Shown here: positions 58,406 to 64,000 of the stretch, in pieces
Layout of the letters: each line of letters opens with the position of its first letter
How positions within the stretch are numbered: position 1 is the stretch's first letter
Assembly (NCBI RefSeq): GCF_905397285.1
Contig: NZ_CAJPUX010000010.1
Location: 22,063 to 86,062 of the forward strand
Direction: 5' to 3'
Source: Cupriavidus plantarum
GTDB taxonomy: Bacteria; Pseudomonadota; Gammaproteobacteria; Burkholderiales; Burkholderiaceae
DNA length: 64,000 bases
Program-made: the position numbers and the translations under genes
Notes under the pieces: model-generated
Database searches by the model: none
What the model was told of the DNA's origin: nothing
What the model saw: the letters and a program-made list of their open reading frames with translations, nothing else

Positions 58406-58624
58406 TCACGGTTCGCGCGCCTCGCCCTTGTTGCCTTCGGTCGGCTCCGCTGCCGGTCGGGCGCCAGCGTTGCGCGACGGATGATCGTCGGGCGCGCGCG
58501 TGGGCCGCGGGTTCTTCTTCGCGGTGCCCATGGTCCAGACCACGATGAACACCAGCAGGAAGAGCGCCGCGCCGGCTTCCAGCGCGAATACGAGCATCGG
58601 ATGGTCTGACAGGAACTGGCTCAT
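58406..58624 (-). CDS. small single-span membrane protein
   Basis: A 72-residue protein with one hydrophobic helix (LVFALEAGAALFLLVFIVVW) and a polar Pro/Arg/Glu tail. It was not recognised. It lies between apaG and mltA on the opposite strand, and codon use is normal. No function can be offered. Confidence 0.55.
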   Translation of the reverse strand: MSQFLSDHPMLVFALEAGAALFLLVFIVVWTMGTAKKNPRPTRAPDDHPSRNAGARPAAEPTEGNKGEAREP

Positions 58625-58696
58625 CGGGAACCCATGCGCAAAATAGTCGTCAGGTATGGCTGACCACGATTGTATGAGATACGGCTTCGATCACAG

Positions 58697-59866
58697 ATGA
58701 CAACTCAGGTAATGACAGCGCCCGCGCCGGGCCGCCATACGCGAACGATGAACTGGCGCCGCCTCGGCTGGGCCGCGATGGCCGGCGTGGCCATCTGGCT
58801 CGCCGGCTGCTCGAGCGGCCCGCCGCCGCGCGTGCAGGGCCCCGGCGGCACGGCCGCTGGCATCCCGGGCAGCACCAGCGCCCCGCCGCCAGCGACGTCG
58901 GCCACGGCCGGTCGTCTGCAGCCGGTGAGCTGGAGCGAAGTGGGCGGCTGGAGCCAGGACGACGTCCGCGCGGCATGGCCCGCCTTGCTCGCCAGCTGTC
59001 AGGCGCTCAAGAAGCGCCCGGACTGGAACCGCGTCTGCTCGGTCGGCATCATGGTCGATGCGGGCGACCTGCCCGCGATGCGCCAGTTTTTCGAAACCAA
59101 CTTCCAGCCGTACCGCGTGGTCAACGGCGACGGCACGGATAGTGGCCTGATCACGGGCTACTACGAACCGATCCTCCATGGCTCGCGCACGCGTCAGGGC
59201 CAGTATCAGATCCCGCTCTACCGGCGCCCCCCGTCGATGGGCAAGGGGCCGCTGCCCGCGCGCGGCGAGCTGATGCAGAACCCGGCCATGCGCGGCAACG
59301 AACTCGTGTGGGTCGATGACGCCGTGGAAGCGGCCTTCCTTCAGATCCAGGGTTCGGGCCGCATCCGCCTGCCGGACGGCACGATGATGCGCGTCGGGTT
59401 TGGCGGCACCAACGACCAGCCGTTCCGCTCGATCGGCAAATGGCTGCTGGACCGGGGCGAAATCACGCCCGTGCAGGCCACGATGCAGGGCATCAAGGCC
59501 TGGGCGCGCGCCAACCCCTCCCGCGTGGAGGAAATGCTCAACGTCAATCCGCGCTTCGTGTTCTTCCGCGAACTGCCGCCGACCAACGAAGGTCCGGTGG
59601 GCGCGCTGGGCGTGCCGCTGACGGCCGAGCGCTCGATCGCGGTGGACCCGGCCACGATTCCGCTGGGCGTGCCGGTCTTCCTGTCGACGACGCGGCCGCT
59701 CTCGACCGAACCGATCCAGCGCCTGATGTTCGCGCAGGACACGGGCTCGGCGATCCGCGGCGGCGTGCGCGCGGACTTCTTCTGGGGCGCGGGCGATGCC
59801 GCCGGGGAGACGGCGGGCCGCATGAAGCAGGGCGGCCGCATGTGGGTGCTGATGCCTCGGAGCTGA
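58697..59866 (+). CDS. mltA: membrane-bound lytic murein transglycosylase A
   Basis: A lipoprotein of about 389 residues that cleaves peptidoglycan to anhydromuropeptides. The signal ends in LAGC and is followed by a Pro/Gly-rich linker. The MltA domain shows GLITGYYEPILHGSRT and the 3D domain FAQDTGSAIRGGVRADFFWG, which carries the catalytic Asp. A second ATG at 58748 gives a 20-residue signal and is as likely as the one used here. Neighbour order with apaG and rpe is typical for the group. Confidence 0.93.
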   Translation: MTTQVMTAPAPGRHTRTMNWRRLGWAAMAGVAIWLAGCSSGPPPRVQGPGGTAAGIPGSTSAPPPATSATAGRLQPVSWSEVGGWSQDDVRAAWPALLASCQALKKRPDWNRVCSVGIMVDAGDLPAMRQFFETNFQPYRVVNGDGTDSGLITGYYEPILHGSRTRQGQYQIPLYRRPPSMGKGPLPARGELMQNPAMRGNELVWVDDAVEAAFLQIQGSGRIRLPDGTMMRVGFGGTNDQPFRSIGKWLLDRGEITPVQATMQGIKAWARANPSRVEEMLNVNPRFVFFRELPPTNEGPVGALGVPLTAERSIAVDPATIPLGVPVFLSTTRPLSTEPIQRLMFAQDTGSAIRGGVRADFFWGAGDAAGETAGRMKQGGRMWVLMPRS

Positions 59867-59879
59867 GGCAGGCGGCGGC

Positions 59880-61220
59880 TCAGCGCGGACGCTGATCGAC
59901 GCGTTGGTCGACGCGTTGGTCGATGATGCGCCGCGCCTTGCCGACCGACCGCTCGATCCCGCCCACGGGCAGCACGTCGATCGCCGCGCTCACGCCGATA
60001 TAGGCCTTGATGTCGTGCGCGAGCGCCGTTCGCGCGCCGGCAGCATCGGCCGGACTCGCCCCCTGCGCGCATTCGACGCGCACCGTCAGCGTGTCCAGCG
60101 GTCCTTCCTTGCCGAGCACGCACTGGTAGTGCGGCGCCAGTTCCGCATGGCGCAGGATCAGTTCCTCGATCTGCGACGGAAACACATTGACCCCGCGCAC
60201 GATCATCATGTCGTCCGCGCGCCCGGTCACCTTCTCCATCCGCCGAAACGCCGGCCGCGCCGTGCCGGGCAACAGCCGAGTGAGGTCGCGCGTCCGATAG
60301 CGGATCACGGGCATTGCCTCTTTCGTCAGCGACGTGAACACCAGCTCGCCGAACTCGCCATCGGGCAGGACCGCGCCGGTATCGGGATCGATGATCTCGG
60401 GATAGAAATGGTCCTCCCAGATCGTGGGGCCGTCCTTGGTCTCGGCGCACTCGTTCGCCACGCCCGGACCCATGACTTCCGAAAGTCCATAGATATCCAC
60501 GGCCGAGATGCCGAGGCGCTTCTCGATCGCCCGCCGCATCTCCGGCGTCCACGGCTCCGCGCCGAAGATGCCCAGGCGTAGCGAGGTGTCCGCTGGGTCG
60601 ATACCCTGCCGCTCGAGTTCGTCGGCGATGGCGAGCATGTAGCTCGGCGTCACCATGATGATGTCGGGGCGAAAGTCGAGGATCAGCTGCACCTGCCGCT
60701 CGGTCTGCCCGCCGCCGAACGGAATGGCCGTCAGCCCGCATCGCTCCACGCCGTAATGCGCACCGAGCCCGCCCGTGAAGAGCCCGTAGCCGTAGCTCAC
60801 GTGTACCTTGTCGCCGCGCCGCGCTCCCGATGCGCGGATCGAGCGCGCCATCACGGTCGCCCACGTTTCGATGTCGCGGAGCGTATAGCCGACGACGGTA
60901 GGCTTGCCGGTCGTTCCCGACGAGGCATGGATGCGCGCAATGCGATCCTGCGGCACCGCGAACATCCCGAACGGATAGTGGTCGCGCAGGTCCTGCTTCG
61001 TCGTGAACGGAAACCGCGCGAGGTCCGCCAGCGAGGTCACACGATCCGGATGCACGCCGGCCTCGTCGAACTTGCGCCGATAGACGGGCGAGTTGTCATA
61101 GGCATGGCGCAGCGACCATTGGAGCCGCTCGAGCTGCAGGTCCTGCAGGGCCTGCACGCTCGCGGACTCGACCGGTTCGAGCGGCAGATCGGTCTGGAAC
61201 GCGCTGGGGGCGGGGCGCAT
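59880..61220 (-). CDS. paaK: phenylacetate-CoA ligase
   Basis: A 446-residue adenylate-forming enzyme that activates phenylacetate with CoA. The P-loop is SSGTTGKP at 100-107. DIYGLSEVMGPGVA and YRTRDLTRLLPG are typical of PaaK. It is the last gene of the minus-strand paaG-paaI-paaK operon behind a PaaR-like operator. A short tandem QRVD repeat precedes its C-terminus (encoded at 59893-59925). Confidence 0.95.
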   Translation of the reverse strand: MRPAPSAFQTDLPLEPVESASVQALQDLQLERLQWSLRHAYDNSPVYRRKFDEAGVHPDRVTSLADLARFPFTTKQDLRDHYPFGMFAVPQDRIARIHASSGTTGKPTVVGYTLRDIETWATVMARSIRASGARRGDKVHVSYGYGLFTGGLGAHYGVERCGLTAIPFGGGQTERQVQLILDFRPDIIMVTPSYMLAIADELERQGIDPADTSLRLGIFGAEPWTPEMRRAIEKRLGISAVDIYGLSEVMGPGVANECAETKDGPTIWEDHFYPEIIDPDTGAVLPDGEFGELVFTSLTKEAMPVIRYRTRDLTRLLPGTARPAFRRMEKVTGRADDMMIVRGVNVFPSQIEELILRHAELAPHYQCVLGKEGPLDTLTVRVECAQGASPADAAGARTALAHDIKAYIGVSAAIDVLPVGGIERSVGKARRIIDQRVDQRVDQRPR

Positions 61221-61232
61221 GACATTCTCCTC

Positions 61233-61673
61233 TCAGGGATTGGAGGGCGGCACGACGTGTCCGCGAATCTGCGCGGACTTGCCGCGAAACATCGCCACCG
61301 GCTCGCCGGCAAGGTTCGTCACCCGCACGTCATAGACACCATGCCGCCCCGAGAGAACCTGCTCGACGGCCTCGGCGGTCAACGTATCGCCCCCCTGCAC
61401 AGGCCGGAGGAACTCGACGCTGCAGCCGGCCGCGACGGTATTCACGTTATGGCTGTTGCACGCGAACGCAAATGCCGAATCGGCGAGCGTGAACATCAAC
61501 CCACCGTGGCAGGTGCCATGGCCATTGAGGAATTCGGGCCGGATCGCCATCGACAGCCGCGCGTAGCCCGGGCGCACCGCCTCGACCACCATGCCGAGCC
61601 ATCGGCTGCATGCATCGGCCTCGAACATCGCGGCGGCCGCGGCATCGGCCAGTGCCTGCGCATCGCTGCTCAT
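61233..61673 (-). CDS. paaI: hydroxyphenylacetyl-CoA thioesterase PaaI
   Basis: A 146-residue hotdog-fold thioesterase that rescues CoA from dead-end phenylacetyl-CoA intermediates. NGHGTCHGGLMFTLADSAFAFACN carries the catalytic Asp region. It lies between paaG and paaK with gaps of 6 and 12 bases, so the three are one operon. Confidence 0.94.
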   Translation of the reverse strand: MSSDAQALADAAAAAMFEADACSRWLGMVVEAVRPGYARLSMAIRPEFLNGHGTCHGGLMFTLADSAFAFACNSHNVNTVAAGCSVEFLRPVQGGDTLTAEAVEQVLSGRHGVYDVRVTNLAGEPVAMFRGKSAQIRGHVVPPSNP

Positions 61674-61679
61674 ATCGGC

Positions 61680-62498
61680 TTACTCTCCCGTGAAACGCGG
61701 CGCGCGCTTTTCGAGGAACGCATTCACCCCCTCGGTGTAGTCGTGCGAGCGTCCGAGATCGCGCTGCAGGTCGCGCTCGAGATCGAGCTGCGTGTCCAGC
61801 GTGTTGGTGAGGCCCGCGCGCATCGACTGCTTGATGGCCGCGAGCGCGCGCGTGGGCTGCGATGCCAGTTGCGTGGCCAGCGCGAGCGCCTGCTCGTGCA
61901 GCAGCGGGTCGTCGAGCGCTTCCCAGATCAGCCCCCACTTCTCGGCTTCCTCGGCCGAAAGCTTGTTGCCCGTCATCGCCAGTCCGAGCGCGCGCGCCAT
62001 GCCGACGCGCTGTGGCAGGAACCATGTGCCGCCCGAGTCCGGCACGAGTCCGATCTTCACGAACGCCTGAATGAAGCTGGCCGACCGCGCGGCGATCACG
62101 ATGTCGCACGCCAGCGCGAGGTTCGCCCCCGCACCGGCCGCGGTGCCATTGACGGCGGCGATCACGGGGAGTGACATCGCCTGCAGCCGCCGCACGAGCG
62201 GATTGAAGTGGTCGTCGATGAGCGTGCCCAGGTCGGTCGCGCTGCCCGGCGTGAAATCGAGGTCCGCGAGATCCTGCCCCGCGCAAAAGCCCCGCCCCGC
62301 GCCGGTGAGCAGCAGCGCCCGCGCGCCACCTGCCTCCACCCGATCGAGCGCGCCACGCAACGCCTCATGCATTGCGCGCGTGAAGCTGTTGAGTTTGTCA
62401 GGCCGGTTGAGCGTGACCGCGGCGACGTCGCCGTGCCACTGCAGCAGGATAGGACCGGTATCGATGGACGAACGGACAGCGGCTTGCGACGAAGGCAT
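61680..62498 (-). CDS. paaG: 1,2-epoxyphenylacetyl-CoA isomerase PaaG
   Basis: A 272-residue crotonase-fold enzyme that turns the ring-epoxide into an oxepin. The oxyanion segments are GAGRGFCAGQDLADLD and GTAAGAGANLALACD, and the catalytic Asp region is FVKIGLVPDSGGTW. It is the first gene of the paaG-paaI-paaK operon, just behind the candidate PaaR operator at 62530. The ring-oxygenase genes paaABCDE are not in the window. Confidence 0.92.
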   Translation of the reverse strand: MPSSQAAVRSSIDTGPILLQWHGDVAAVTLNRPDKLNSFTRAMHEALRGALDRVEAGGARALLLTGAGRGFCAGQDLADLDFTPGSATDLGTLIDDHFNPLVRRLQAMSLPVIAAVNGTAAGAGANLALACDIVIAARSASFIQAFVKIGLVPDSGGTWFLPQRVGMARALGLAMTGNKLSAEEAEKWGLIWEALDDPLLHEQALALATQLASQPTRALAAIKQSMRAGLTNTLDTQLDLERDLQRDLGRSHDYTEGVNAFLEKRAPRFTGE

Positions 62499-62529
62499 AG
62501 GGTCTCCCGGGCATCGCCTTGAAAATTAA

Positions 62530-62545
62530 CCGACCAAGCGGTCGG
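62530..62545. promoter_or_regulatory. PaaR-like operator
   Basis: Perfect inverted repeat CCGACC-AAGC-GGTCGG, 32 bp ahead of paaG. Read on the minus strand it follows a TATATT -10 box closely, so a bound TetR-type protein would block transcription. PaaR of Burkholderiales is known to use CCGACC-type palindromes, and phenylacetyl-CoA releases it. No paaR gene is in the window. Confidence 0.65.
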
Positions 62546-62577
62546 GAAATATAGGCACTAACCCCAATGCCGAGGGC

Positions 62578-62832
62578 TCAGGCAAAGCGATCATGCATGA
62601 CGTCCGCCACGAGTTCCCTGCCGCGCCAGAACATGTGGTGGATCCGTTCGGCGAATTTATGGAGGGTCTCGGCATCGACGTCGTCGTAGGTCAGCACGAC
62701 GGAAGGGCGCGAGCCGTCGCCCTCGAGGTGTTCCAGGATGTTGGAATCGGGCAGGCCGTACTTGCGGAGAAACGCGTGAATATCGTCGTCGGTCGCATCG
62801 GGATCGACGTTCGTCAGCATCAGGCGTGACAT
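62578..62832 (-). CDS. small RNA-binding-like (RRM-type) protein
   Basis: An 84-residue protein with an RRM-like beginning (LMLTNVDPDATDDDIHAFLRKYGLP) and beta-strand VVLTYDDVDAETLHKFAERIHH. The RNP aromatic motifs are weak, so RNA binding is unproven. The frame is open for 860 bases upstream because it mirrors the hydratase gene; the ATG at 62832 follows an AGGAGCAC ribosome site. It is divergent from the hydratase gene. Confidence 0.7.
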   Translation of the reverse strand: MSRLMLTNVDPDATDDDIHAFLRKYGLPDSNILEHLEGDGSRPSVVLTYDDVDAETLHKFAERIHHMFWRGRELVADVMHDRFA

Positions 62833-62919
62833 GGTGTGCTCCTCGATGTGCTGCAAGCACGAGTCTATGCCCTTTACACTCCAAGCTGCACGGAATACCC
62901 CAACAACGAAGGAGCAGAC

Positions 62920-63696
62920 ATGTCGTACGAGAACATCCTCGTGGAAACGCGCGGCCGCGTCGGAATCGTGACCCTGAACCGCCCCAAGGCCCTGAACGCG
63001 CTCAACGACGCGCTGATGGATGAACTCGGCGCCGCGCTGACGGCGTTCGACCAGGACGAGGGGGTAGGCTGCATCGTCATCACGGGCAGCGAACGCGCGT
63101 TCGCGGCGGGGGCGGACATCGGCATGATGGCCAAGTATTCGTTCATGGACGTGTACAAGGGCGACTACATCACGCGTAATTGGGAAACCATTCGCCGCAT
63201 CCGCAAGCCAGTCATCGCCGCAGTGGGCGGCTACGCGCTCGGCGGCGGCTGCGAGCTCGCGATGATGTGCGACATCATCATCGCCGCGGACACCGCAAAG
63301 TTCGGCCAGCCCGAAGTGAAGCTCGGCACCATGCCCGGCGCGGGCGGCACGCAGCGCCTGCCGCGGGCGGTGTCCAAAGCCAAAGCGATGGACCTGTGCC
63401 TCAGCGCGCGCATGATGGACGCGGCCGAAGCCGAACGCGCGGGGCTGGTGTCGCGCATCGTGCCCGCCGACAAACTGCTCGACGAAGCCATCGGCGCGGC
63501 GGAGGCCATCGCCGGCTATTCGCTGCCCGTCGTCATGATGATCAAGGAGTCCGTCAACGCCGCCTACGAGACATCGCTGGCCGAAGGCGTCCACTTCGAG
63601 CGCCGCCTGTTCCATGCGACGTTCGCGACGGAAGACCAGAAGGAAGGCATGGCCGCCTTCGTCGAGAAACGCAGCCCCGATTTCAAGCACCGCTGA
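62920..63696 (+). CDS. enoyl-CoA hydratase (short-chain, PaaF/Ech-like)
   Basis: A 258-residue crotonase. GSERAFAAGADIGMM and GYALGGGCELAMMCDIIIA form the oxyanion hole, and the two catalytic Glu are in the GGGCELAMM and KFGQPEVKLGTMPGAGGTQRL segments. It follows GAAGGAGCAGAC, a good ribosome site. It adds water to trans-2-enoyl-CoA. It may serve phenylacetate breakdown beside paaGIK or general fatty-acid oxidation; the sequence cannot tell these apart. Confidence 0.92.
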   Translation: MSYENILVETRGRVGIVTLNRPKALNALNDALMDELGAALTAFDQDEGVGCIVITGSERAFAAGADIGMMAKYSFMDVYKGDYITRNWETIRRIRKPVIAAVGGYALGGGCELAMMCDIIIAADTAKFGQPEVKLGTMPGAGGTQRLPRAVSKAKAMDLCLSARMMDAAEAERAGLVSRIVPADKLLDEAIGAAEAIAGYSLPVVMMIKESVNAAYETSLAEGVHFERRLFHATFATEDQKEGMAAFVEKRSPDFKHR

Positions 63697-63911
63697 CCGG
63701 ACAGGTCAGGGAATACCCGAGGGTGGCGTAGGGTTTTCACGGACATGTTGCACAACGATGAAAACGGGACTAATATTCGCCCCCTCGCAACACAAACCGA
63801 AGACAGCAGCAGGCGGAAACGCAGCGCTGGCGCGGGTTTGTGGGTAGCAAGCGGGGAAGGTGAGAGGAAGTCAGCAGGTTGGTCGGTCTGAAAAATAAAT
63901 CGACAAACCAG
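63697..63911. other. gene-free region ahead of the right-edge promoter
   Basis: No coding region is supported. It contains CTGACC-N5-GGTCAG at 63693-63709, a weak hairpin at the hydratase stop without a T-run, and an A/T-rich block at 63890-63900 that may be an UP element. Confidence 0.5.
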
Positions 63912-63940
63912 TTGACGCGAAGCAGGAAACGCTACATACT
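63912..63940 (+). promoter_or_regulatory. strong rrn-type promoter with UP element
   Basis: TTGACG (63912-63917), 17-bp spacer, CATACT (63935-63940), followed by the discriminator CTCGCTTCTTCGCTGC. An A/T block GAAAAATAAAT (63890-63900) sits where an UP element belongs. The same layout is typical of rRNA operons in Burkholderiales. A stable RNA operon probably starts beyond the window end. Confidence 0.6.
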
Positions 63941-64000
63941 CTCGCTTCTTCGCTGCAACGAAATACGCAGCGACGCAGACGGCAAAGCCGGTTGCGCAAG

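Noticed and set aside
62836..63690. Extended N-terminus of the small RRM-like protein (370 residues).
   Set aside because: The extra part is antisense to the hydratase gene. The short form has its own ribosome site and start.
63693..63709. Hairpin CTGACC-N5-GGTCAG as a terminator of the hydratase gene.
   Set aside because: It has only a six-base stem and no T-run, and overlaps the stop codon.

Overview
The window reads as ordinary chromosome of a high-GC betaproteobacterium of the Burkholderiales, most like Cupriavidus or Ralstonia. Codon use is strongly GC-rich. Two gene orders typical of this group are present: hemA-prfA-prmC-grxD-ubiX, and mltA/apaG next to rpe-gph-trpEGDC with ung. No species can be fixed from the sequence alone.

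Layout. 1-12.7 kb: a small Cys-rich protein with a natural seven-histidine tail, the ribosome factor ettA, a membrane metallophosphoesterase, a large secreted repeat protein, and a three-gene RND efflux operon (adaptor, pump, outer-membrane factor) facing an HxlR-type regulator. 12.9-17.5 kb: a ClC-type chloride channel, two small envelope proteins, and an Lrp-type regulator divergent from a saccharopine-dehydrogenase-like lysine gene. 17.5-25.4 kb: a co-directional island of seven genes: a GT-C type membrane glycosyltransferase, a split transketolase pair, an epimerase::GT2 fusion, two methyltransferases and a GtrA flippase. 25.4-27.3 kb: an aminoadipate-semialdehyde-type dehydrogenase and a small lipoprotein. 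27.3-32.3 kb (minus strand): hemA, prfA, an Ala-rich lipoprotein, prmC, grxD, ubiX. 32.4-44.3 kb: mixed housekeeping genes (mtnN, ychF, a UbiH-type hydroxylase, a DsbC-type isomerase, an AcuI-type reductase, an M61 peptidase), an orphan condensation-fold protein and a three-gene membrane operon (DUF2157, DUF4401, GDYXXLXY). 44.4-50 kb: a FUSC membrane protein and a two-gene anion-type ABC transporter with no binding protein. 50.2-59.9 kb: acylphosphatase, ung, a CYTH protein, trpCDGE, gph, rpe, apaG and mltA. 59.9-63.7 kb: the phenylacetate genes paaK, paaI and paaG, with a perfect PaaR-like operator, a small RNA-binding-like protein and an enoyl-CoA hydratase. The right edge carries what looks like a strong ribosomal-RNA-type promoter, so an rrn or other stable RNA operon probably begins just outside.

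The most interesting element is the 17.5-25.4 kb island. Its parts match a Gtr-like three-component periplasmic glycosylation system: a polyprenyl-phosphate sugar synthase, a GtrA flippase and a GT-C transferase. It also carries its own sugar-tailoring enzymes, namely an epimerase fused in one chain to the GT2, a split transketolase and two methyltransferases. It lies exactly between two genes that look like an originally coupled lysine-degradation pair. A perfect 17-bp direct repeat, containing the end of the first gene and the start of the second, flanks it. This suggests a transferred cassette that split an operon. The sugar made and its acceptor cannot be read from the sequence.
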